Positions 34,928 through 44,653 of a stretch of DNA of 64,000 nucleotides are shown in pieces (within the stretch, counting starts at the first letter, position 1; each line of letters opens with the position of its first letter). The translations under genes and the position numbers were made by a program. The stretch is from positions 172,430-236,429 of the forward strand of contig JAWKNK010000004.1 of NCBI GenBank assembly GCA_041391745.1, in the 5' to 3' direction. Below the pieces are notes generated by a model that searched no databases, was not told where the DNA came from, and was given only the letters and a program-made list of their open reading frames with translations. Source of the stretch: JAIXWP01 sp041391745. GTDB taxonomy: Bacteria > Bacteroidota > Bacteroidia > Flavobacteriales_D > Sanyastnellaceae.

Positions 34928-35655
34928 TGAAGACACTGATTATTGACGACGAACGTCTGGCTAGAAAGGAACTGATCGGTTTGCTCGATGAATACAATGA
35001 TATCGAGGTGGCTGGCGAATGCAGTAATGCTAACGAGGCAATTGAAGCAATAAAAAATGAAAATCCAGATTTGATTTTTTTGGACGTGCAAATGCCTGGT
35101 ATGAATGGCTTCGAATTGTTGAAGCAATTGGATGAAGTGCCACAAGTGATTTTTGTGACGGCTTTTGATGAATTTGCGATGAAGGCATTTGAGGTTAATG
35201 CATTAGATTATTTGTTGAAACCTGTTGATCCAAATCGCTTGAAAGAGGCGGTGGATAAGGTGCTTAAGAACAATGCTCTTGAAGATAAAATCGATTCGAA
35301 TGGTGACTTCAAGACTGGCCGTCTAGGTCAAGACGATCAAATATTTTTGAAGGATGGTGAGAAGTGTTGGTTTGTTGCTTTGAATGAAATTAAAATGTTT
35401 GAAAGTGAAGGCAACTATGTACGTGTTTACTTTCAACAATTCAAGCCATTAATTTTGAAATCGCTGAATAATCTTGAGGAGCGATTGGATCATACTTTTT
35501 TCCGAACCAATAGAAAATTCATAGTTAATCTTCGATGGGTGCAGAGTGTGGAGAATTGGTTTAACGGCGGACTTCGTCTTACATTGAAAGATGGCACTCA
35601 GGTTGAAGTATCGCGTCGTCAAGCTGCTCGCTTCAGAGATATGATGAGCCTCTAA
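34927..35655 (+). CDS. LytTR-family response regulator
   Basis: Receiver domain (residues 1-120) with the acidic pocket D-D-E, the phospho-accepting Asp in F-L-D-V-Q-M-P-G (about 53), and the Lys in L-L-K-P-V-D. A LytTR DNA-binding domain follows (about 140-240; S-E-G-N-Y-V-R-V-Y, F-F-R-T-N-R-K-F-I-V-N). It is translationally coupled to the kinase upstream and overlaps the convergent propeller gene by 4 nt. Target genes are unknown. Confidence 0.94.
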   Translation: MKTLIIDDERLARKELIGLLDEYNDIEVAGECSNANEAIEAIKNENPDLIFLDVQMPGMNGFELLKQLDEVPQVIFVTAFDEFAMKAFEVNALDYLLKPVDPNRLKEAVDKVLKNNALEDKIDSNGDFKTGRLGQDDQIFLKDGEKCWFVALNEIKMFESEGNYVRVYFQQFKPLILKSLNNLEERLDHTFFRTNRKFIVNLRWVQSVENWFNGGLRLTLKDGTQVEVSRRQAARFRDMMSL

Positions 35656-38600
35656 ATTTCGCAGCCAATCAATATCATGTCATCAAGTTGGTCTTTTTCG
35701 CCCATCCATGTTTGAATAAACAAATTGAGCTCAGTGTATTGATTATTCAACGACAAGTGAAGTGTGCTATTGATGTGATTGAATAATCCGCTTCTTTTGA
35801 TTTTCTTTTGATTGGGTCCGCCAAATTGGTCAGTCATTCCATCTGAGAAAAGGAAGAAACGATCTCCTCTGTTCAAGAAAAAGGCTTGTTCTGAAAATTT
35901 AAATAGACCATTGGCTGATTCACCAATTGATTTGCGATCACCGCGTATTTCAATTAATTTTCCAGATGTCGAAATGAACATTGGTCGATTAGCAGATGAG
36001 AATCGAAGTTCTCTTGTTTCGGTGTCAAATTCGACTACGCTGATATCCATTCCATCTCTGATGGAATCTTCGGTTTGATTTTTATTTAAAAGTTCGTTCA
36101 ATTCTTCATTTAATTTTTCAAGCACCATAGCTGGAGAATTGATTTCTTTCGTATTGATGATTTCTTTAAGAATGGAAGATCCGATGATCGACATGAACGC
36201 GCCAGGTACGCCGTGACCGGTGCAATCGGCACATGCAATAACGACTTTGGTGCCAAAGCGTTCCACCCAATAGAAGTCGCCACTTACGATGTCTCTAGGT
36301 TTGAAGTAAATGAATGAGTGTTCAAAATATTGATTCAATTTATGCATGGGAGGAAGCATCGCATTTTGAATGTTCTTTGCATAAACAATCGAATCAGTAA
36401 TGTCTTTATTTTTTTGTTCGAGCTCTTCTTTTTGATGCACTACTTCACGAGTACGTTCGTCCAGCGCTTTTTGAAGTTTTATTTGGTTTTCCTTCAACAT
36501 TCTTTCTCTTCTGTTCAGAATAGCTCTGAAAAGTATAGCCGTACCAACAATCAACAATAAGTAAAACCACCATTTTTTCCAAAAGGGTAATTCAATTTTT
36601 AATTCGAAATTTAATTCTTTTGTTCCTCCAAAACCATCACTGTTGAATGCTTTAACCTTAAAAGTATATCCTCCCGGGGGCAAGTGATTATAACGTGCTA
36701 CGTTCAATTCACTGAGTTCACTCCATTCCGTATCGTAGCCTTCAAGAATATACTGATAGCGCACCCCTTTAGGGTTTGTTAGCGAAATTCCTCTAAAGAA
36801 AATTTCAATTTTGTAATCACCGTAGGGTAAGTTGATCAGTGATAAATTGTCAAATGTAAAATCGGAAATGAGTATTTTTTCGATTGATAGAATGGGTTCG
36901 AAAGTGTTCTTTACATCTTTAGACTTATCGTATCTCAGCGTTCCAGAATTTGTTCCAAAATAGATATTATTCCCATCAGCCAAAGTTGCATTGTCCTGAA
37001 AAGTCAATGTTTTGGAAGCTTCTGGTTGAAAAATATCTATGCCTTTCGTTTCGAGATTTATTCTGCTCAAAGCAGCACGGTGTTCTACCCACAATTCTCC
37101 ATCTTGATAAGTTACACCATAGCAATAGTCACTGCTTAGTCCATCTTTTTTAGTGAATACACTTAACTCTTTACAATCTAGACAGATGACACCATTTCCA
37201 TCTGTTCCTGCCCAAATGTTTCCATTATTATCCTCTGTAAAAGATTTAATGGTCAATTGATAATTGCTAAAAATGGGTTCGTAATAATTGAGTTCACCAT
37301 TTGAAATGTAGGGGATACTTTGTGTTGTAGTACCTAGCCAAATTCTATTTTTTGAATCCTTAAAAAGTGAGCGAATTACATTTCCGCTTAGGCCAGTTTC
37401 AATTGTAGCATGATGCACCACTTTACCGTTTTGGATATAAAATACTCCATAGTTCGTAGCTACATAAATGAAATCACCTTCTCCTTGCACGGCAGTAATT
37501 GAACACTTCTCAAACTCTTTGGTCAGGCTGATGCGGTTGAACTTATCCTTTCCATCAGGAAGCATATAGCAACCTTTAGTGGATGTTCCAATCCAAATAT
37601 TATTCTTGTTATCTCTGTAAATTGACGTAATTGGGTCTAATGGAAGTCCATTTCTCTGGTCAAGAACAGTAATGATATTTCCTGGATGAATTCTCGAAAT
37701 TTCTATTGTGCCGTAGCTAGAAGTCCATAGGCTGTCGCCTGTTTGCATGAAATCAAACGCCCCGTAGTTTTCATTTTCTCCAAAGTAATTGGCAAAATAA
37801 CTTTCCTCGAGTTTGTGAAGTCCGCTTCCAATAGTACCAATCCAAAGATTGCCTTCCATGTCATGGAAGCTCACCTTTACATTTTTAGAAGATTGTGATC
37901 CGGCCTCGTTGAATACTTGCTCTGCATTGTATTCAAATGGTTCTGATGCATTTGAAAATGCAATCAAGCTAGATTGATTGGTACTAACCCAGAGATTATT
38001 TCCTTGGTCTAAACGAATGGATTTGATCAGGTATTGATCAATTGGATTGCCTTTGTATTTTATTTCTTGAGAAGAAAAATTTGTTCCTTCAATTTTACAT
38101 ACAAACAATCCTGCGTCTTCAGTAGCTACCACAAATCCGTTTTTATATGGCAAAATATCTACTATTGCACTAAAAGGTAAGTCGCCGACAAGCTCTGTTT
38201 GAAAACCATTGGAGCCGTTGATTTGACCCCTTAAAACACCGAGGTCTGTACCAAACCAAAAGATTCCAGAAGGGTCAATGAAAAAACAATAAACGGTATA
38301 GTCTTCTAAACCTTGTCTGAAGTGTACCTTGTTGCTCCCGTCGATAATTCGGACTATTCCGGTATTTTGAGAAGCAAGCCAAATTGCATGGTTTGCGTCT
38401 TTTTGAATGTCAACTACTTTACTTTTAAGATAATTGGTGAGGTCAATTGGATGACATTTTCCATTTTTAAAAGTAGTGGTGGAACCATTGCCATGACCCA
38501 GCCAAATAGTGCCGTCGTCGTCTTTGAAACTTGATTCAATGAATTCTTCTGCAAGAGAGTCAGCTGTATGATAAGATTTAAATTCAAACCCATCAAAGGC

Positions 38601-38774
38601 GAAAAGACCTTCACCAGTTCCAAGGATTAGTTTTCCTTCATTGGATTGGTCGATGGTATTGATATATCTATTTTCAAGACCATCTTGCTCATTGTAAATC
38701 CTGAAACTATAGGATTGAGAGTATACACTAAGTGTGCATATAAATAGTAGGAGGGTGGAGAGAAACCTATCCAT
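35652..38774 (-). CDS. Two-component-propeller sensor with SpoIIE phosphatase output
   Basis: 1040 aa. A signal peptide leads into about 600 residues of Reg_prop beta-propeller repeats (recurring I-W-L-G-T, N-I-W-I-G-T, N-L-W-V-S motifs), then a Y_Y_Y domain (about 620-695, Y-Q-Y-I-L-E-G-Y-D-T-E-W). One membrane helix lies at 705-725, followed by a coiled coil (to about 790). The SpoIIE domain (about 810-1038) has D-I-V-S-G-D-F-Y-W, D-C-T-G-H-G-V-P-G and D-G-M-T-D-Q-F-G-G. Output through a PP2C phosphatase instead of a histidine kinase is the notable point. The ligand is unknown. Confidence 0.9.
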   Translation of the reverse strand: MDRFLSTLLLFICTLSVYSQSYSFRIYNEQDGLENRYINTIDQSNEGKLILGTGEGLFAFDGFEFKSYHTADSLAEEFIESSFKDDDGTIWLGHGNGSTTTFKNGKCHPIDLTNYLKSKVVDIQKDANHAIWLASQNTGIVRIIDGSNKVHFRQGLEDYTVYCFFIDPSGIFWFGTDLGVLRGQINGSNGFQTELVGDLPFSAIVDILPYKNGFVVATEDAGLFVCKIEGTNFSSQEIKYKGNPIDQYLIKSIRLDQGNNLWVSTNQSSLIAFSNASEPFEYNAEQVFNEAGSQSSKNVKVSFHDMEGNLWIGTIGSGLHKLEESYFANYFGENENYGAFDFMQTGDSLWTSSYGTIEISRIHPGNIITVLDQRNGLPLDPITSIYRDNKNNIWIGTSTKGCYMLPDGKDKFNRISLTKEFEKCSITAVQGEGDFIYVATNYGVFYIQNGKVVHHATIETGLSGNVIRSLFKDSKNRIWLGTTTQSIPYISNGELNYYEPIFSNYQLTIKSFTEDNNGNIWAGTDGNGVICLDCKELSVFTKKDGLSSDYCYGVTYQDGELWVEHRAALSRINLETKGIDIFQPEASKTLTFQDNATLADGNNIYFGTNSGTLRYDKSKDVKNTFEPILSIEKILISDFTFDNLSLINLPYGDYKIEIFFRGISLTNPKGVRYQYILEGYDTEWSELSELNVARYNHLPPGGYTFKVKAFNSDGFGGTKELNFELKIELPFWKKWWFYLLLIVGTAILFRAILNRRERMLKENQIKLQKALDERTREVVHQKEELEQKNKDITDSIVYAKNIQNAMLPPMHKLNQYFEHSFIYFKPRDIVSGDFYWVERFGTKVVIACADCTGHGVPGAFMSIIGSSILKEIINTKEINSPAMVLEKLNEELNELLNKNQTEDSIRDGMDISVVEFDTETRELRFSSANRPMFISTSGKLIEIRGDRKSIGESANGLFKFSEQAFFLNRGDRFFLFSDGMTDQFGGPNQKKIKRSGLFNHINSTLHLSLNNQYTELNLFIQTWMGEKDQLDDMILIGCEI

Positions 38775-38782
38775 ATATAATT

Positions 38783-39763
38783 TTATTTACCAGCTATCGG
38801 TTTGATGGAAACTTTTCCTTGAGGTTTTGGAATTCCTCCGATAGGCACGGTAAAGAATGGAAGTTGTTCGCCATATTGATTTCGAATATAGAAAACAACA
38901 TTGTTATTATTGATATTCGCTTTATTATCTTTTTTAAATTGAATGTCCAATGATTTACCCCGCTCAGAATCTTTAATAAAATACTTGCTTTCTGCCCATT
39001 GATTTTCATCTGAGGTTTTCAAAAGCTGACCTGCGTTTGCCACAGACACGAGTTTTATATATCCATCTCCATCCCAATCAAAATTATATTGGCTAATTGA
39101 AATGACCTTGTCATCAATGTATGGATAGATGTGACTGGTCTGACTTCCATCGCTATGTAATCTGAATGTATATTCAAATGTAAAAGCGTTACCACCTTCC
39201 ACAGGTGTGTTTTTATCTGCTTCGGTGCTCATAAAGTAGCGGTACAAATTTCCATCATCACCTTTAATACCTTCACAAATTACCTTGAAAATATATCCGC
39301 CATACTTCGGCACCAACTCACCTTCTGCTGGGTTGAATGGTCCAAAGGTGTACCAAGCATTGTCATATTTTGCGTCCGCAGCAAATGTCTTTGTTGCCAA
39401 TTGATTGCCGCTTTTATAATTTCCTACAGGATCGGTGTTTCGGGCGTCATCAGCACTGATGCAGCCCGTCCCTCCATAAATTGAATAGCGTGTCAATGTG
39501 TTAAAGCCTCCATTATTTTCATCGTTTTTACCTCCACATTCTGGATCAAAAACTCTGATGTAAAACGGTGATTTAAAATCTTTAGGAAGTGTGAAAAAGA
39601 ATATTTGACAAAAGTCATCATCTCCCCACTTAGTTCCTCCATCTTTTCCAAAGGTCACCAAGAATGGAATGTTTTCATCCTGAGCTGGCACAGGCTGTGC
39701 AAACATTGGTAAGCTTGTTGCCAAAATGCAACCTGCCAATAATATGTTCTTAAAACTTATCAT
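38783..39763 (-). CDS. Secreted hypothetical protein
   Basis: 326 aa with a signal peptide (M-I-S-F-K-N-I-L-L-A-G-C, cut near F-A-Q). The mature part is beta-rich and aromatic. It has a segment R-V-F-D-P-E-C-G-G-K-N-D and an N-F-D-W-D-G-D-G-Y stretch that looks like a Ca-binding loop. I do not recognise the family. It lies 8 bp before the propeller-SpoIIE gene and overlaps the OmpA gene upstream by 14 nt, so it is probably co-transcribed with both. Confidence 0.7.
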   Translation of the reverse strand: MISFKNILLAGCILATSLPMFAQPVPAQDENIPFLVTFGKDGGTKWGDDDFCQIFFFTLPKDFKSPFYIRVFDPECGGKNDENNGGFNTLTRYSIYGGTGCISADDARNTDPVGNYKSGNQLATKTFAADAKYDNAWYTFGPFNPAEGELVPKYGGYIFKVICEGIKGDDGNLYRYFMSTEADKNTPVEGGNAFTFEYTFRLHSDGSQTSHIYPYIDDKVISISQYNFDWDGDGYIKLVSVANAGQLLKTSDENQWAESKYFIKDSERGKSLDIQFKKDNKANINNNNVVFYIRNQYGEQLPFFTVPIGGIPKPQGKVSIKPIAGK

Positions 39764-41981
39764 TCTCGGTTATTTTTGGTTCAAAGATTATTGTAAACTC
39801 AACTCTTCTATTGAGCGCTTTTCCTTCTTCCGTAGTGTTAGTTGCAATAGGCATCGTCTCAGCATGACCTTCCACATCAAATCGTGTTTTATCTAGTCCT
39901 TTTGAAACGAAATATTGCAATACACTTGCAGCTCTTCTGTTCGAAAGATCCATGTTGTAATCATGTGTTCCTTGTGAACATGTGTGTGCATCAATTCTCA
40001 AAGTGAATCCTTGCTCAAGCTTCAACATCGCAATGATATAATCCAGATTGCCAAAAGACTCTTCCTTGATAACAGCACTATTGTATTCGAATTTGATATC
40101 TCGAAGTTTTGCAAATTCTACATTCAACTGTTCAGCATCACCACTTTCTATATAATGTCCTTTTCGCACATATTCAACAGCAAATGTTCCATGATCAAAT
40201 GTCTCTACTTTAAAGTGCTTTTAGTTCGCTCTGTCAGTTCTTGTTGTAAGTAGTAAATGCGATCTAGTTCTGCAGAGAATCCTACCGAATAAGTATAGGT
40301 CCCTTTGGAGAAATAGTCTCGACGATTTCTTCATTGATGTCTTTGAATACAGGGTCATTCAATGGAATTCTAGATTCGGCTTCGGCAATTACAATGCGAT
40401 ATAGCATTACTTCCGCTTTTTTAGTTGATGCAATTACCTCAACATTATCTCTCAACTTAATATAGTTGACAGGCTCGATGCTTGGATCAGGTGGTAGCTG
40501 TGGGAAACCAAATGTTTCTTCACCAAGAACTAAAATCGTTTTATATGAACAACTCTTTTGAATTTGACCGAGCTCATTAGGATTGCTCACTGCTCCGCAC
40601 AGTACGTTGTGATAACCAGGTTCGTTGAATGTGTAAATTAATGTATCACCCTCGAAGTGATGGGTGTCGTCAACAATCCAGTAATGTTTAGCTGTTTTAT
40701 ATTTCTTGATGGGAGAATCATCAGAGAAGAATGTCATTGGATATCCAACAACCACAGAATCATGAGATAATATAAACGGCTGTTCGTAGTCAATGATTTC
40801 TAATACAGATGTTGAAACATCCATAAATATTTGGTCAGTGAGCGTATCAATAATGTTCAAGGTAACTTGGTAGACACCTTCTTTTTCATAACAATGATCA
40901 ATTGAAAGTCCGCGTTCAACGGTGCCATCTCCTAGATCCCACTCATATATTAGCGGAAGACCTTCTATTGGTTGGATTTCTACATCCTCAATGTGATAAC
41001 ACAAAACGGTACGATTGTTTTCTTTACAATCTATAAATTGAGGAGTACTCTTTGAATAAGAGTAGATATTATCTACACCATCTCTGTTGCTGCTAATGAA
41101 TCCAAATTGTTCATTCGAATATTCTGAGTATGCATATCATCGAATTCCGTATTCATTGGATATGGCAATGCATAAGGTTGATTCCATTCACCGAATTCGT
41201 TTCTTCTTGTACAATAAATTTCTACGTCCTCTTTTGAGCGTTCTTGACCATCGCTGCTAAAGTAGAAGTCTCCTGATTTAGACAAGAAAGGAAAGAGATC
41301 ATTTCCTTTTGTATTGATTGGTTCGCCCATGTTGTATGGGTCAGACCATGCACCATTTTCAAGCTTACAATAGTAAATGTCAATTCCTCCAAATCCTCCT
41401 TCCATGTTAGAAGCGAAGTAGATGATGGTATCTCCAAATAAAATAGGATGTGCTACATCATATTCACCATGCTGCGCATTGAAATGAGCACCTCCAATTT
41501 TTTCCCACTTGCCATTATTAAATTGTGCTACAAAAATTCCGAGCTTATATTCTTCGATTTCATTCTTGCCTTCTTTTTTTGGTTTGTCAGGAATGATATT
41601 GGCTGAATAGTAAACTGTCTTGTAATCAGAAGTGAAAGTAGCAGGACCTTCATTTAATAATTCAGTTAATTCACTGGAGAATAGAGATGGACTAGAAAAA
41701 CTGCGCTTGGCGTCCATCTTTGTGACATACATATCCGTATAGAAATTTTCGGTATCTATATCGGCATTGAGCTTCTTCTCGGCTCGCGAACTACAGAATA
41801 CGATGCCATTCTCAAAACGAATAGCTCCGAAATCGGCTTTGCTCGAGTTGAAGTTCACCTTTTCTACTTCATATGTCTGCGCGTATCCTGAGAGCAGGTT
41901 TAGACAGAAATACAAGCTGATTAGGGCTGTCAGTTGTATGTTCCTAGGGTGGATCATAATGTTTTCAAGGTGTTTATACAT
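39750..41981 (-). pseudogene. PD40-PKD-OmpA family protein, three frameshifts
   Basis: Reading across frames gives one outer-membrane or periplasmic protein. It has a signal peptide, a PD40 propeller (A-S-N-M-E-G-G-F-G-G-I-D-I-Y-Y, Y-F-S-S-D-G), a PKD-like domain (Y-E-W-D-L-G-D-G-T-V) and a C-terminal OmpA domain (I-D-A-H-T-C-S-Q-G, N-R-R-V-E-F-T). Breaks lie near 41107, 40290 and 40215. Each is mended by one added base in a homopolymer (T, G and T). The resulting protein, about 735 aa, is typical of Bacteroidota gliding/T9SS-associated OmpA proteins. The start near 41981 or at an inner Met is uncertain. Confidence 0.8.
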
Positions 41982-42044
41982 GAAGCGTCAAAAAATGGTT
42001 ACGTTTTGCGGTTTTTTAGGTATAAGTGGTTTGTGTAGAATGTC

Positions 42045-42052
42045 TATTTTTG
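42045..42052 (+). promoter_or_regulatory. -7 promoter box (TATTTTTG) of glmM
   Basis: TATTTTTG lies 15 nt upstream of the ATG at 42068, and supports that start over the in-frame one at 42026. Confidence 0.5.
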
Positions 42053-42067
42053 CCCATATTTATTGAT

Positions 42068-43453
42068 ATGACACTTATTAAATCTATATCTGGAATCCGC
42101 GGTACGATTGGAGGAAATCAAGGTGATAACCTCACTCCAATTGATGTGGTGAAGTTCACTGCGGCTTTTTGCGCCATGATTCAAAAGGAATCTGGGAAAA
42201 GAAACATTAAAGTGGTAATAGGCCGAGATGCTAGAATCAGCGGAAAAATGATTTCTGACCTTGTATGCTCTACGCTTACAGGAATGGGCGCAAATGTCCT
42301 CAACCTAGGATTGAGTACTACCCCAACAGTTGAAATTGCTGTCCCAGAAGAAAATGCGGACGCAGGAATTATTCTTACTGCGAGCCATAATCCTGGTCAA
42401 TGGAACGCGCTTAAGCTTTTAAATAGAAAGGGAGAATTCATCAGCGCGCAACTAGGTGCTGAAATGCTTGAAATTGCGGAACAAGGAAATATTGAGTTTG
42501 CTGAAGTTGGAGATCTTGGATCCATTGAAGAAAAGGACTACCTCCAAATTCACATTCAAAAAATACTTGAACTAGAATTTGTGGACAAGGCCAAAATTGA
42601 AGCTGCCAATTTTTCTGTAGCAGTTGATGCTGTTAATTCAACAGGTGGAATTTATGTCCCGGCTCTATTGGAATCATTGGGTGTAAAAGTGATTAAGAAA
42701 CTTTACTGTGAACCTACCGGACACTTTCCACACAATCCTGAACCACTGCCTGAGCACTTAGGCGATCTCGCCGCATTGATTAAAAATGAAAAGTGTGATC
42801 TTGGAATAGTCGTTGATCCCGATGTGGACCGTCTTGCTTTTGTAAATGAAGATGGAACAATGTTCGGCGAGGAATACACTTTGGTTGCAGTGGCGGATTA
42901 TATACTATCTAAGAATCCCGGCAACACGGTATCCAACTTGTCATCTACCAGAGCTCTTCGAGACGTGACAGAAAAGGCAGGTATGAAATATGAAGCTGCC
43001 GCAGTAGGAGAAGTTAATGTAGTAGCGAAAATGAAAGAAATCGGTGCGGTAATCGGCGGAGAAGGTAACGGTGGTATCATCTATCCAGCTTCACATTATG
43101 GTAGAGATGCATTAGTAGGCATCGCTCTTTTCCTCACACATCTGGCGGAAAAGAAAATGTCTATGACCGCGCTTCGTGCAAGCTATCCTCAATATGTTAT
43201 TTCTAAAAATAAAATTGAATTGGACGCTACAACACCAGTTGATTCAATTTTGGAGAAAACACAAACGCTTTTTGATGACGCAGTTGTGAATACGGTGGAC
43301 GGAGTAAAACTCGATTTCCCAACTGAATGGGTGCACTTGAGAAAAAGTAATACTGAACCCATAATTAGAATTTATGCTGAAAGTAGTTCGTCCGAATCTG
43401 CTGAAGCCCTTGCAAACCGCGTCATTAAAGAAATCCAACAATTGATAAACTAG
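42068..43453 (+). CDS. glmM: Phosphoglucosamine mutase
   Basis: Converts glucosamine-6-phosphate to glucosamine-1-phosphate for peptidoglycan and lipopolysaccharide synthesis. The start M-T-L-I-K-S-I-S-G-I-R-G-T is family-typical. The active-site Ser lies in T-A-S-H-N-P-G (residues about 108-114). The Mg loop reads D-P-D-V-D-R-L-A (about 255), the sugar loop G-E-G-N-G-G, and the C-terminal phosphate loop R-K-S-N-T-E-P-I-I-R. The length is 461 aa. A phosphomannomutase is a possible alternative substrate range. Confidence 0.92.
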   Translation: MTLIKSISGIRGTIGGNQGDNLTPIDVVKFTAAFCAMIQKESGKRNIKVVIGRDARISGKMISDLVCSTLTGMGANVLNLGLSTTPTVEIAVPEENADAGIILTASHNPGQWNALKLLNRKGEFISAQLGAEMLEIAEQGNIEFAEVGDLGSIEEKDYLQIHIQKILELEFVDKAKIEAANFSVAVDAVNSTGGIYVPALLESLGVKVIKKLYCEPTGHFPHNPEPLPEHLGDLAALIKNEKCDLGIVVDPDVDRLAFVNEDGTMFGEEYTLVAVADYILSKNPGNTVSNLSSTRALRDVTEKAGMKYEAAAVGEVNVVAKMKEIGAVIGGEGNGGIIYPASHYGRDALVGIALFLTHLAEKKMSMTALRASYPQYVISKNKIELDATTPVDSILEKTQTLFDDAVVNTVDGVKLDFPTEWVHLRKSNTEPIIRIYAESSSSESAEALANRVIKEIQQLIN

Positions 43454-43455
43454 GA

Positions 43456-43487
43456 TTTGTCGATTAATACGTCGACACCTAATTTTG
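43456..43487 (+). promoter_or_regulatory. Promoter of the cysteine desulfurase gene (TTTG-N20-TAATTTTG)
   Basis: TTTG (43456-43459) and TAATTTTG (43480-43487) are 20 nt apart, the best fit in the window to the Bacteroidota -33/-7 promoter. The ATG at 43508 follows 20 nt later. Confidence 0.7.
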
Positions 43488-43507
43488 ACCTTGTAAACCG
43501 CATTAAA

Positions 43508-44653
43508 ATGAATATTTACCTCGATAACGCTGCCACAACTCCTTTAGACAAAAGAGTATTGGATGCTATGATGCCTTTCATGACCGATTATTTCGGTAAC
43601 CCATCATCGAGTCATGCTTTCGGGAGAAAGACAAAAACAGCTATCGAGAATTCGAGAAGAACAATCGCGAAGGCATTGAACTGCCTTCCAAGTGAAATTT
43701 ATTTTACCAGCGGTGGAACAGAAGCGGATAATTTGGCAATGCATGCTGCCGTTTACGACTTAGGATGCAATCACATTATTACAAGCCCAATTGAGCACAG
43801 CGCAATTGTAAAAACGGCGCAGATGTATTCGGACAAAGGGATCGCCAAATTGAGCATGGTAAATTTGACTCCAAATGGCCATATTGATTTGGCTCACTTG
43901 GAAGAGTTACTTAAATATGAAGGAAAGTCATACGTGACTTTGATGCATGGCAACAACGAAATTGCCAATCTACTTCCATTGGAAAAAGTAAGCGAATTGT
44001 GCCAAAATGCAGGAGCTATTTTTCATAGCGACACAGTGCAAACTATGGGGCACTATTCTTTCGATCTTCAAAAAACCCCTATTCACTTTATAAATGCGGC
44101 AGCACACAAATTCCACGGACCAAAAGGTGTTGGCTTTATTTATATCAATAAGTCCATTAAAATTAATGGTACGATAACAGGCGGTGGACAAGAACGCGGT
44201 TTAAGAGGTGGTACAGAAAATCTATATGGAATAGTTGGATTAGGTAAAGCCATTGAATTGGCATACGAGCACTTGGAAGAACATCAAAACCACGTTGGCG
44301 AACTTAAGCAATACATGATTTCTGAATTGAAATCAAATATTCCAGGTATAGAGTTCAATGGCGACTGCACTAACTCGAATAGTTTGTACACCGTTCTGAA
44401 TGTTACGTTTCCTCCAACACCAAACTTCGATATGCTTTTATTCCTTCTTGATTTGGAAGGCATTGCATGCAGCGGTGGATCTGCTTGCAGTTCTGGTGCA
44501 ACAAAAGGGAGTCATGTTTTAGATGCTATCAATGCACTAAAAGAAGGAAGAGCATCATTGCGCTTCTCTTTTTCAAGATTCACAAACAAAGAAGAAATCG
44601 ATTACGCAGTTTCTAAAATAAAAGAACTTTGCGCAGTACCTGTTGAAGCTTAG
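43508..44653 (+). CDS. Cysteine desulfurase (NifS/IscS type)
   Basis: PLP enzyme that takes sulfur from cysteine for Fe-S clusters and other thio-cofactors. The start M-N-I-Y-L-D-N-A-A-T-T-P-L-D is the usual one, preceded by a strong promoter. The PLP Lys is in A-A-H-K-F-H-G-P-K-G and the active Cys in G-G-S-A-C-S-S-G-A. The last residues do not show the IscU-binding tail of true IscS, so which scaffold it serves is unclear. The length of 381 aa is normal. It overlaps the convergent gene by 4 nt. Confidence 0.92.
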   Translation: MNIYLDNAATTPLDKRVLDAMMPFMTDYFGNPSSSHAFGRKTKTAIENSRRTIAKALNCLPSEIYFTSGGTEADNLAMHAAVYDLGCNHIITSPIEHSAIVKTAQMYSDKGIAKLSMVNLTPNGHIDLAHLEELLKYEGKSYVTLMHGNNEIANLLPLEKVSELCQNAGAIFHSDTVQTMGHYSFDLQKTPIHFINAAAHKFHGPKGVGFIYINKSIKINGTITGGGQERGLRGGTENLYGIVGLGKAIELAYEHLEEHQNHVGELKQYMISELKSNIPGIEFNGDCTNSNSLYTVLNVTFPPTPNFDMLLFLLDLEGIACSGGSACSSGATKGSHVLDAINALKEGRASLRFSFSRFTNKEEIDYAVSKIKELCAVPVEA

